Assembly (NCBI GenBank): GCA_903970565.1
Contig: CAJCJE010000146.1
Location: 1 to 5,842, forward strand
Source of the DNA: Candidatus Melainabacteria bacterium
Lineage (GTDB): Bacteria; Actinomycetota; Actinomycetes; Mycobacteriales; Pseudonocardiaceae
Reading direction: 5' to 3'
Length of the DNA stretch: 5,842 bases
Below are positions 1 to 5,842 of this stretch, piece after piece. The notes under the pieces were generated by a model that was not told the DNA's origin, made no database searches, and saw nothing but the letters and a program-made list of their open reading frames with translations. Numbering within the stretch: the first letter of the stretch is position 1; each line of letters opens with the position of its first letter. A program made the translations under genes and the position numbers.

Positions 1-648
1 ACCCGCGCCGGTTTCTACAACACCGCCGACACCGATCCCGCCGTGATCCAGACCGACGAGCAGCTCAAGCAGACCGGGAACCTGGTCGAGCTGGCGACGC
101 TGGCCACCTACAACATCCTCAACGTCGACCGCACGCTGAACATCCCGGTGGACGAGGTCGTCGGCCAGGACGACCCGTTCATCTGCGGTCTGCTCGGCCC
201 CAGTTGTTCCTCCTCGCAGGCGCTGGCCGACTTCGAGCGGCCGTTCTACGGTCCGAACGCGACGGTGGTGGGCTACCTGGCACCCGGTGCCGGGCATGAC
301 GCCCAGCTGGAACCCAGCGCTCCCACCACGGACGCGCAGATGCTGTCCTTCTCCGACACCTACGTCGGCCACGACACGGGGGCCACCGGTACCGCGCCCG
401 GCGCGGCGACCCCGGTCGCGACGCCACCGACCCCGGCTCCCAGCCTGGCCTCGGAGCTGACCAACGCGGTGGTGGTCAACGCGGTGGTGCCGGTGGTGGC
501 GGCCCTTCAGCAGGCGAGCGACCCGGTGCCGGGGGTGGGTGGCGACACCGACCCGATCCCGGACATGTCCGGGCTGCTCGCTCCGGTCGGCAATCTCGTC
601 GACCAGCTCGTCGGCACGTTCCCCGAGGGGGTGGTCGGCGGGCTGTGA
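1..648 (+). CDS. Alpha/beta-hydrolase family protein, C-terminal part (5' end outside window)
   Basis: The reading frame is open from base 1 to the TGA at 646-648 (215 residues visible). It has no in-window stop upstream of the first possible GTG at 43, so the gene very probably starts outside the window. Two blocks look like the end of an alpha/beta-hydrolase domain. The segment VGQDDPF (Asp at visible residues 57-58) fits the strand that carries the catalytic acid, and PGAGHD (His99) fits the catalytic histidine loop. The nucleophile serine elbow (GxSxG) would lie upstream and cannot be checked. Cys62 and Cys69 sit close together after the acid and could form a disulphide if the protein is exported. 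After the domain comes a Thr/Pro/Ala linker (about residues 126-149), then a Val/Ala-rich segment ending in a hydrophobic, Gly-rich C-terminus. Substrate is unknown; esterase or lipase-like activity is an inference. The gene converges with the ligase operon and is probably not part of it. Confidence 0.72.
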   Translation, partial: TRAGFYNTADTDPAVIQTDEQLKQTGNLVELATLATYNILNVDRTLNIPVDEVVGQDDPFICGLLGPSCSSSQALADFERPFYGPNATVVGYLAPGAGHDAQLEPSAPTTDAQMLSFSDTYVGHDTGATGTAPGAATPVATPPTPAPSLASELTNAVVVNAVVPVVAALQQASDPVPGVGGDTDPIPDMSGLLAPVGNLVDQLVGTFPEGVVGGL

Positions 649-656
649 CCGGCCCG

Positions 657-694
657 GCCGGTGCCCGGCGCGCGATCGCGCACCGGGCACCGGC
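657..694. terminator. Bidirectional hairpin terminator between convergent genes
   Basis: Bases 657-668 (GCCGGTGCCCGG) are the exact reverse complement of 683-694. Inside them, after one C/A mismatch, 670-681 is itself a perfect palindrome (GCGCGATCGCGC), so the stem can continue to a GATC loop. The hairpin begins 9 bases after the hydrolase stop and lies 19 bases beyond the stop of the minus-strand ligase, so it can serve both convergent genes. There is no T-tract on either side, which is common for actinobacterial terminators. Termination itself is inferred from position and structure. Confidence 0.7.
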
Positions 695-712
695 GTGTTC
701 CGAGGGGAGGGT

Positions 713-2305
713 CTAGGGCCGCGGGTAGTGTTCGGTGAACCGCTGGCGCAGCACGTTCTTCCGCACCTTCCCGGTGGAGGTGCGCGGCAGCGCGTCCACG
801 ACGATGACGTCCTTGGGGATCTTGTAGCCGTCCAGGTGCTCGCGCAGTGCCGTGCGGACGGTGTCCGGATCGACGTGGCGGCCCGGTTTCGGCACGACCA
901 GCGCGGTGATCGCCTCGCTCCAGCGGTGGTGCGGCAGTCCGACGACGACCACCTCGGCGACGTCCGGTGCCACGGCGTAGATCGCCTTCTCCACCTCGAT
1001 CGAGGCGACGTTCTCCCCACCGGTCTTGATCACGTCCTTGGAGCGGTCGGCGAACCAGAGCATCCCGTCCTCGCCGAGCCGGCCGACGTCCCCGGAGTGC
1101 AACCAGCCGTGCGCGAACGCCGCGTCGGTGGCCTGCTCGTCGCGCAGGTACTCGGTCATCACCGACGGCGCGCGGTAGACGATCTCACCGGTCGCGCCGG
1201 CCGGCAGCAGCGTCCCGTCCGGTGCCATCACGGCGACCCGGACGCCGGTCAGGGCGGTACCGACGGCGCCCAGGTGCGACAGTTGGTGTTCGGGCCGGAA
1301 CAGGGTCGCGATCGGACTCATCTCGGTCTGGCCGAACAGCAGCGCGAAGTCGCAGCCGAACCCGTCGAGGCAGGCGCGGATCAGCGCGTCGGGCATGGGC
1401 GCCATCGCGTATACCGCGCGGCGCAGGCTGGTGAGGTCGCGCCCGGCGAAGGAGGGCTCCTCCAACGCGGCCCGGTACATCATTGGCAACCCGAACACCT
1501 GGGTGATCCGCTCCCGTTCGATGGTGTCCAGGAACGACACCGGGTCGAAGCCACGCATCAGATGGATGGTGGCGCCGATCATGATCGCCGGGGTGCAGAA
1601 GGCGTTGAGCTGGGCGGTGTGGAACAGCGGCAGCATCGCGACGAACCGGTCCTGCGCGCGCCAGCCCGAGTCCAGCGCCGCGGACATCGATTCGAGGTGG
1701 ATCGCCAGGTGGGAACCGACGACGCCCTTGGGGAAGGAGGTCGTGCCGGAGGTGTAGAGGTAGCTGAGCGGATCACGGTCGGCGACCAGGACCTCCGGCG
1801 CGGTGGCGTCCTCGGCCAGCACCTCCTCCAGGCGCGGCCAGGGCCGGTCTCCGCCCCGGGGCTCGACTCCGTCACCGGTGCCGGGGGCGATGATCACGTC
1901 GGCGACCGAGGCGACGTCGGTGACGGCCTCGGCCAGGGCGGCGGCGAGGTGGCTTTCCAGCACGATGCCGCGGGCGCGGGAATGATCGAGCACGTAGCGG
2001 ACCTCGTCGGTGCGCCAGCCCAGGTTGATCGGCACGCAGACCACGCCGAGTTTCGCGCAGGCGTAGTAGACGGCGAGGAACTCGGCGCTGTTGCCGGCGG
2101 CCAGGGCCAGCGCGTCGCCTCGGGTGTAGCCCCGGCCGGTCAGTCCGTTGGCCAGCCGGTTGACCCAGCCGTCGAACTCCGCGTAGGTCCAGGACCGGTC
2201 GCCGTCGACGAGCGCGCGCCGCGCGGGTCGGCTGATGGCGCTGCGGGTCAGGGCGTCGCCGACGTTGACCCGTTGGGCCAGGTTGCGCGCGATCTCCGGG
2301 TTCAC
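713..2305 (-). CDS. Acyl-CoA synthetase (AMP-forming), second gene of operon
   Basis: A 530-residue class I adenylate-forming (ANL) enzyme, expected to activate a carboxylic acid with ATP to an acyl-adenylate and transfer it to CoA in the cytoplasm. Motifs in order: the phosphate-binding loop YTSGTTSFPKG (184-194), LPLFH (225-229), the FGQTE adenine/Mg site (324-328), HSGD (403-406, Asp for ATP ribose), DRSKD (420-424, hinge region), KTGGENV (427-433, CoA-side loop) and STGKVRK near the C-terminus with the likely catalytic Lys513. Length is normal for the family and no key residue is missing. The frame stays open for 202 codons upstream of the GTG at 2305, but that extension overlaps the preceding ligase. 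The GTG forms a GTGA overlap with that gene's stop and is directly followed by an N-terminus typical of ligases, so it was chosen. A weak GAGG lies about 13 bases before it, consistent with translational coupling. Chain length or type of acid is not predictable with confidence; a fatty or branched acid is likely. FadD-like naming would fit, but no specific symbol is justified. Confidence 0.93.
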   Translation of the reverse strand: MNPEIARNLAQRVNVGDALTRSAISRPARRALVDGDRSWTYAEFDGWVNRLANGLTGRGYTRGDALALAAGNSAEFLAVYYACAKLGVVCVPINLGWRTDEVRYVLDHSRARGIVLESHLAAALAEAVTDVASVADVIIAPGTGDGVEPRGGDRPWPRLEEVLAEDATAPEVLVADRDPLSYLYTSGTTSFPKGVVGSHLAIHLESMSAALDSGWRAQDRFVAMLPLFHTAQLNAFCTPAIMIGATIHLMRGFDPVSFLDTIERERITQVFGLPMMYRAALEEPSFAGRDLTSLRRAVYAMAPMPDALIRACLDGFGCDFALLFGQTEMSPIATLFRPEHQLSHLGAVGTALTGVRVAVMAPDGTLLPAGATGEIVYRAPSVMTEYLRDEQATDAAFAHGWLHSGDVGRLGEDGMLWFADRSKDVIKTGGENVASIEVEKAIYAVAPDVAEVVVVGLPHHRWSEAITALVVPKPGRHVDPDTVRTALREHLDGYKIPKDVIVVDALPRTSTGKVRKNVLRQRFTEHYPRP

Positions 2306-3984
2306 CGCGGCGACCCGACCTCGGCGAAGTGCGTGGCGTAGCGGGCACGCAGTTGGTATTTGAGGACCTTCCCGCCGACGGTCTCGGGCAGTTCGTCGAC
2401 GAACAGGATGTCCTTGGGGGTCTCGTAGCCGGCGAGGTGCTCCCGGCAGTAGGCGATCAGCTCGCGCTCGCTGACCTGCTGGCGCGGCAGCCGGACCACC
2501 ACGCCGGTGACGGCCTCGCCCCAGCGGGGATGGGGCAGGCCGATGACCACGGCCTTGGCCACCGCCGAATGCAGGCCCAGGACGGCTTCCACGCGCAGGC
2601 TGGACACGTTCTCCCCGCCGGTCTTCACGATGTCCTTGTAGCGGTCGAGCATGATCCGCAGGCCCTCGGTGTCGTAGGCGCAGCTGTCGCCGGAGTGCAA
2701 CCAGCCGTGCCGGAACGCCTCCCGCGTGGCCGGTTCGTCCCGGTAGTAACCGGCCATGATCGACGGCGATCGGTACACCGTCTCCCCGGCGACGCCGGGC
2801 GTCGAGGCGAGGTCCGCGCCGAGGGGGTCGAGCACGGTCGAGGCGAGGATGGGGCTGGGCACGCCGACGTAGTTGTCCTGGGGCGCGGTGCGGGCATACA
2901 GCTCGGGCCACTTGTCGGGCCAGAACCGGTGGCAGGTGATGGATTCGGTCTGGCCGAAGATCTCGAAGACCAGCAGGTCCTCGCCGCAGTGCCGTTTCAT
3001 GGACGCCAGGACGGCCGGGTCCAGCGCGGCCCAGCCGTAGACGATGACCGTCAGGCCGCGGGCATCGAGGTCCGGACGGGCGGTCAGGGCCGCGTCCACC
3101 GCGGCGACCATCGCCGGTGAGCCGTTCCAGACGGCGGTGACGCGCTCCTCGGAGATCATCTCGGCGATCGGCTCCGCGGCCGGTCCCCGGCCCAGGATCA
3201 GGGTGCCGCCGGAGAGGAACACCGAGTAGGTGAACGGCTGGTCGCCGATGTGGTAGATCATCGGCAGGAAGGTGCCCAGCCGCAGGTCGGACTCCAGCCG
3301 CAGTCCTCGGGTCAGCGACAGCGCGAACCCGTAGGCGGCCAGATAGCTACAGGTGTGGGAGATCATCACGCCCTTGGGGCGCGCGGTGGTGCCGGAGGTG
3401 AACAGGATCTCCCAGATGTCGTCGCCGTGAATGCGCACGTCGGGTTCGGTGGTGGGTTGGCCGACGACGAACTCGGCGAAGGAGCGGCTGCCCGGCACCG
3501 GGTCGCCCCCGATCGGGATGGTGATCGTGACGTCGAGGCTGGCGGCGGTGAACGGTGCCCGCGCGCGCGGCCACAGGTTCGCATCGACCACGGCCAGCGT
3601 CGGCGCGACCAGGTCGATCATGGCGGCCACCATGTCCGGTGCCATCATCGGGTTCATCGGTGCCGCGACGCCGCCGGCCTTGGCAATCCCGAGTTTGACC
3701 AGCAGCGCCTCGACCGAGTTCTCGCAGAACAGGCAGACCACGTCCCCGCGCCGCAGTCCCCGCGCGAGCAGTCCGTTGGCGACCTGGTTGATCACCTCGT
3801 CGGCCTGGCGGTAGGTCAGCCGGTGGAACCGTTCGTCGGTGTAGGCGCCGGGCCGGCCGATGATCGCCTCCTTGTCCGGGAAGCTCCAGGTCACCCGCTC
3901 CAGCAGGTCACCGACGCTGGTGCGTTCCCACCGGTGCACCGCTCGGCGACCGTGCAGGCTGGTCACGTCGAAGTCCGCATCCAT
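2302..3984 (-). CDS. Acyl-CoA synthetase (AMP-forming), first gene of operon
   Basis: A 560-residue ANL-family ligase, a paralogue of the downstream one. Numbered from the ATG at 3984, it has the P-loop FTSGTTARPKG (195-205), FGQTE (343-347), HSGD (430-433), DRYKD (447-451), KTGGENV (454-460), and a C-terminal TVGGKVLK block with the likely catalytic Lys539. All core ATP and CoA elements are intact, so the enzyme should be active. The acyl-pocket side differs from its neighbour: LPMIYHIGDQ replaces the usual LPLFH stretch, and YGWAALDP stands where ligases usually have a GGAPL-like segment. A different substrate is therefore likely. Start choice: the ATG at 3984 has GGAAGGG with 9-base spacing, whereas the in-frame ATG at 4020 (572 residues) has no Shine-Dalgarno. 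The longer start cannot be excluded. The stop TGA at 2304-2302 overlaps the GTG of the next ligase, so the two are cotranscribed. The gene is divergent from the carboxylase genes. Confidence 0.92.
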   Translation of the reverse strand: MDADFDVTSLHGRRAVHRWERTSVGDLLERVTWSFPDKEAIIGRPGAYTDERFHRLTYRQADEVINQVANGLLARGLRRGDVVCLFCENSVEALLVKLGIAKAGGVAAPMNPMMAPDMVAAMIDLVAPTLAVVDANLWPRARAPFTAASLDVTITIPIGGDPVPGSRSFAEFVVGQPTTEPDVRIHGDDIWEILFTSGTTARPKGVMISHTCSYLAAYGFALSLTRGLRLESDLRLGTFLPMIYHIGDQPFTYSVFLSGGTLILGRGPAAEPIAEMISEERVTAVWNGSPAMVAAVDAALTARPDLDARGLTVIVYGWAALDPAVLASMKRHCGEDLLVFEIFGQTESITCHRFWPDKWPELYARTAPQDNYVGVPSPILASTVLDPLGADLASTPGVAGETVYRSPSIMAGYYRDEPATREAFRHGWLHSGDSCAYDTEGLRIMLDRYKDIVKTGGENVSSLRVEAVLGLHSAVAKAVVIGLPHPRWGEAVTGVVVRLPRQQVSERELIAYCREHLAGYETPKDILFVDELPETVGGKVLKYQLRARYATHFAEVGSPR

Positions 3985-3993
3985 CCGGCGGCA

Positions 3994-4000
3994 CCCTTCC
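3994..4000 (-). promoter_or_regulatory. Ribosome binding site deciding the start of the first ligase
   Basis: On the minus strand GGAAGGG lies 9 bases before the ATG at 3984. The competing in-frame ATG at 4020 is preceded by CTGATAGTGA with no purine-rich Shine-Dalgarno at the right distance. This favours the 560-residue protein. Confidence 0.6.
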
Positions 4001-4047
4001 CCATCGAAGTGATTTGCCATTCACTATCAGGGCAGCGTAAACCTTGC

Positions 4048-4076
4048 AGAATAGCTTGGGAAGGGCCACGTACCAG
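4048..4076 (-). promoter_or_regulatory. Possible promoter of the acyl-CoA synthetase operon
   Basis: On the minus strand TATTCT (4053-4048) matches a sigma-70 type -10 box well. CTGGTA (4076-4071) is a poor -35 match at 17-base spacing. Transcription would start near 4041, giving a leader of roughly 55 bases before the ATG at 3984. This is a candidate only; the position between divergent genes requires a promoter here, but other -10-like words exist in the region. Confidence 0.22.
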
Positions 4077-4125
4077 GCATAACCCGCAGCTCTGGGTCAT
4101 CGCGCGGCGGTGTCGATCGGGTGTG

Positions 4126-4166
4126 GTGACACGGGGATCGAATACGGTAATGTGAACCATTATAAA
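4126..4166 (+). promoter_or_regulatory. Probable promoter of the carboxylase operon
   Basis: GTGACA (4126-4131) matches the TTGACA -35 consensus at five of six positions. At 16-base spacing TAATGT (4148-4153) has the TAnnnT form of a -10 box, placing the start near 4160 and leaving a leader of about 30 bases. A second -10-like word, TATAAA (4161-4166), lies just downstream but has only a weak -35 (TCGAAT, 4138-4143). The stretch 4141-4173 is clearly AT-rich compared with the surrounding DNA. Any operator for a TetR- or GntR-type regulator would be expected here, but I see no convincing long palindrome. Confidence 0.4.
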
Positions 4167-4177
4167 CTTATTCGGTC

Positions 4178-4185
4178 GGAGGAGG
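4178..4185 (+). promoter_or_regulatory. Strong ribosome binding site supporting a TTG start
   Basis: GGAGGAGG offers two overlapping GGAGG cores, 4 and 7 bases before the TTG at 4190. It is the best Shine-Dalgarno in the window and justifies the non-ATG start over the later in-frame GTG at 4211. Confidence 0.7.
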
Positions 4186-4189
4186 CGCG

Positions 4190-5788
4190 TTGTCGGTACT
4201 GCGATCGACCGTGGACACGACCGGCGAGGTCTACCGGAACAATCGGACGGCGCAGCTGGCCGCCGTCGCCGCGCTGAACGAGCAGTTGGAGCTGGCGCGG
4301 GCCGGGGGCGGGGAGAAGTACGCCCAGCGGCACCGCTCGCGCGGCCGGCTGTTGGCCCGGGAACGCATCGAGCTGCTCGTCGACCGGGACTCGCCGCTGC
4401 TGGAACTGTCCGCGCTGGCGGCGTGGGGTACCGAGTTCGCGGTCGGCGCGAGCATCGTGACGTGCATCGGCGTGGTGTCGGGGGTGGAGTGCGTGCTCAT
4501 CGCGCACGATCCGACGGTGCGCGGTGGCGCGATGAATCCCTACACGCTGCGCAAGACCCTGCGGGCGTTGGAGATCGCGCGGCGCAACCGGCTGCCGGTG
4601 ATCAATCTGGTGGAGTCCGGCGGCGCTGACCTGCCGACCCAGTCGGAGTTGTTCGTCTTCGCCGGGAAGATCTTCCACGATCTGACCGAGCTGTCGGCGA
4701 TGGGGATCACCACGATCGCGTTGGTGTTCGGCAATTCCACCGCCGGCGGCGCCTACGTGCCGGGGATGTGTGACTACTCGGTGCTGGTCGACGGGCAGGC
4801 CAAGGTGTTCCTGGGCGGGCCGCCGCTGGTGAAGATGGCCACCGGGGAGGACGCCGACGACGAACGGCTCGGCGGCGCGGACATGCATTCGCGGGTGTCC
4901 GGGGTCGCCGACCATTTCGCCGTCGACGAGCGGGACTGCATCCGGATCGGGCGGGAGATCGTCGAGCAGATCCGCTGGCGCAAGCTGGGGCCGGCGCCGA
5001 GCCTGCCGCCCGAGGAGCCCCGCTACGACCCGGAGGAGCTGCTGGGGGTGGTCTCCGGTGACTTCCGGGTGCCCTTCGACCCTCGGGAGGTCCTGGCGCG
5101 GGTGGTGGACGGGTCGCGGTTCGGTGAGTACAAGCCGCGCTACGGCACCAGCCTGGTCACCGGGTGGGCGTCGGTGCACGGCTACCCGGTCGGGGTGCTG
5201 GCCAACGAGCGGGGGGTGCTGTTCAGCGAGGAGGCCAAGAAGGCCAGCGAGTTCATCCTGTTGGCCAACCAGAGCGACACCCCGCTGGTGTTCCTCCAGA
5301 ACACCACCGGCTACATGGTGGGCACCCAGTACGAACAGGGCGGCATCATCAAGGACGGCGCGAAGATGATCAACGCGGTGACGAACTCGACCGTCCCGCA
5401 CATCACGATCAACCTCGCGGCGTCCTTCGGCGCGGGCAACTACGGCATGTCCGGGCGCGCCTACGACCCCCGGTTCATGTTCGCCTGGGCGAACGCGAAA
5501 CTCGCGGTGATGGGCGCCCAGCAGCTGGCCGGGGTGATGTCGATCGTGGGCCGGCAGTCCGCCGAGGCCGCCGGCCGGTCCTTCGACGCCGACGCCGACG
5601 AGCAGCGGCGGGCCCGGATCGAGGCGCAGATCGACCGCGAGTCGCACGCCTTCTTCGTCACCGCCCGGCTCTACGACGACGGCGTCATCGACCCGCGCGA
5701 CACCCGCTCGGTGCTGGGCCTGGCCCTGTCGGCGGCGCACTCGGGACCAGTTGAGGGACGCCGCGGCTTCGGCGTCTTCCGGATGTAG
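4190..5788 (+). CDS. Acyl-CoA carboxylase, carboxyltransferase (beta, AccD-type) subunit; methylcrotonyl/geranyl-CoA carboxylase-like
   Basis: A full-length 532-residue carboxyltransferase, expected to move the carboxyl group from carboxybiotin on the alpha subunit to an acyl-CoA. The N-terminal crotonase-like half carries ESGGADLP (142-149) and NSTAGGAYVPG (182-192), whose glycines form the CoA-side oxyanion hole, then FLGGPPLVKMATGE (207-220). The C-terminal half carries VDGSRFGEYKPRYG (306-319), FLQNTTGYMVG (368-378), SFGAGNYGMSGRAYDPRF (412-429) and a closing segment, DDGVIDPRDTRSVLG (496-510), typical of the family. The FLGGPPLVK, QNTTG and FGAGNYGM.GR blocks point to the methylcrotonyl-/geranyl-CoA carboxylase branch rather than the acetyl/propionyl AccD5 type. 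Mycobacterial AccD1 and AccD2 are plausible relatives; which one cannot be decided by eye, so no symbol is given. Length is normal and no defect is seen. It is the first gene of an operon with the alpha subunit, which starts 11 bases after its stop, and diverges from the two ligases. Confidence 0.93.
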   Translation: MSVLRSTVDTTGEVYRNNRTAQLAAVAALNEQLELARAGGGEKYAQRHRSRGRLLARERIELLVDRDSPLLELSALAAWGTEFAVGASIVTCIGVVSGVECVLIAHDPTVRGGAMNPYTLRKTLRALEIARRNRLPVINLVESGGADLPTQSELFVFAGKIFHDLTELSAMGITTIALVFGNSTAGGAYVPGMCDYSVLVDGQAKVFLGGPPLVKMATGEDADDERLGGADMHSRVSGVADHFAVDERDCIRIGREIVEQIRWRKLGPAPSLPPEEPRYDPEELLGVVSGDFRVPFDPREVLARVVDGSRFGEYKPRYGTSLVTGWASVHGYPVGVLANERGVLFSEEAKKASEFILLANQSDTPLVFLQNTTGYMVGTQYEQGGIIKDGAKMINAVTNSTVPHITINLAASFGAGNYGMSGRAYDPRFMFAWANAKLAVMGAQQLAGVMSIVGRQSAEAAGRSFDADADEQRRARIEAQIDRESHAFFVTARLYDDGVIDPRDTRSVLGLALSAAHSGPVEGRRGFGVFRM

Positions 5789-5791
5789 GGG
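5787..5791 (+). promoter_or_regulatory. Ribosome binding site of the alpha subunit gene, overlapping the upstream stop
   Basis: AGGGG shares bases with the TAG stop (5786-5788) of the carboxyltransferase gene and sits 8 bases before the ATG at 5800. Such an arrangement favours coupled translation of the two subunits. Confidence 0.5.
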
Positions 5792-5799
5792 CGCAGACG

Positions 5800-5842
5800 A
5801 TGCCGATCAAGAAGCTGCTCGTGGCCAACCGGGGCGAGATCG
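5800..5842 (+). CDS. Acyl-CoA carboxylase alpha subunit (biotin carboxylase), 5' end only
   Basis: Only the first 14 codons are inside the window: MPIKKLLVANRGEI. The KLLVANRGEI sequence is the hallmark N-terminus of biotin carboxylase domains (start of the ATP-grasp fold), as found in acetyl-/propionyl-/methylcrotonyl-CoA carboxylase alpha subunits. The start is set by AGGGG 8 bases upstream. The gene follows the carboxyltransferase by 11 bases, the usual arrangement for a dedicated AccD-AccA pair. Whether a biotin carrier domain is fused at the C-terminus, as is normal for actinobacterial alpha subunits, cannot be seen here. Confidence 0.88.
   Translation, partial: MPIKKLLVANRGEI

Noticed and set aside
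43..45. GTG at 43 as the true start of the hydrolase
   Set aside because: The frame stays open to base 1 with hydrolase-like sequence before the GTG, and the remaining protein would lack the nucleophile elbow. No Shine-Dalgarno is evident upstream.
539..2341. 600-codon open frame on the plus strand, opposite the second ligase
   Set aside because: It is antisense to a gene with complete ligase motifs, is rich in Arg/Gly/Asp/Val/His without recognisable domains, and starts inside the hydrolase gene. Such long mirror frames are normal in high-GC DNA.
1092..2710. Identical 21-base stretches at 1092-1112 and 2690-2710 as a direct repeat or recombination site
   Set aside because: Both encode the same conserved GWLHSGD region of two paralogous ligases in the same frame; homology plus strong codon bias explains the identity.
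2306..2911. 202-codon N-terminal extension of the second ligase
   Set aside because: The frame is open but overlaps the first ligase, is Arg/Pro/Gly-rich without ligase similarity, and the GTG at 2305 gives a normal family length with a coupled overlap.
3250..4155. 301-codon open frame on the plus strand, opposite the start of the first ligase
   Set aside because: Its composition is that of a GC-driven shadow, it has no recognisable motif, and it would run across the divergent promoter region.
3963..4160. 65-codon minus-strand frame across the divergent intergenic region
   Set aside because: It is out of frame with the ligase and overlaps its start. I see no good ribosome binding site or known motif; a regulatory upstream peptide is possible but unsupported.
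4160..5740. 526-codon open frame on the minus strand, opposite the carboxyltransferase
   Set aside because: It is the mirror of a gene with unmistakable carboxyltransferase motifs. The composition is Arg/His/Pro/Gly/Val-rich with no family signature and there is no ribosome binding site in context.

Overview
This window reads as ordinary chromosomal DNA from a high-GC actinomycete. Third codon positions are almost all G or C, GTG and TTG starts are used, and all real genes have actinobacterial lipid-metabolism character. A mycolata or Pseudonocardiales-type genus (Mycobacterium, Nocardia, Rhodococcus, Pseudonocardia, Amycolatopsis) is likely, but the sequence alone does not settle which.

Layout, left to right: (1) The 3' part of a plus-strand alpha/beta-hydrolase gene ends at 648 and has a Pro/Ala/Val-rich C-terminal tail. 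(2) A short convergent gap holds a perfect 12-bp inverted repeat with a palindromic core (657-694), probably a shared bidirectional terminator. (3) Two minus-strand acyl-CoA synthetase genes (713-2305 and 2302-3984) overlap by a GTGA junction and form one operon read right to left. (4) A divergent intergenic region of about 205 bp (3985-4189) has an AT-rich island and must hold the promoters for both directions. (5) A plus-strand biotin-dependent acyl-CoA carboxylase carboxyltransferase (beta, AccD-type) gene, 4190-5788, starts at TTG behind a very strong ribosome binding site. (6) The first 14 codons of the biotin carboxylase (alpha, AccA-type) gene begin at 5800 and run off the window.

Taken together, the divergent cluster looks like an acyl-CoA catabolic locus. 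The two ligases would activate carboxylic acids to CoA thioesters, and the AccD/AccA pair would carboxylate an acyl-CoA. The carboxyltransferase resembles the methylcrotonyl-/geranyl-CoA carboxylase branch more than the acetyl-/propionyl-CoA branch. Degradation of a branched or isoprenoid-type acid is therefore a reasonable hypothesis, but the substrate is not determined here. I see no mobile element, CRISPR array, RNA gene or clearly new system. The items most worth a second look are the unassigned substrate, the divergence of the first ligase around its acyl pocket, and the shared control region.
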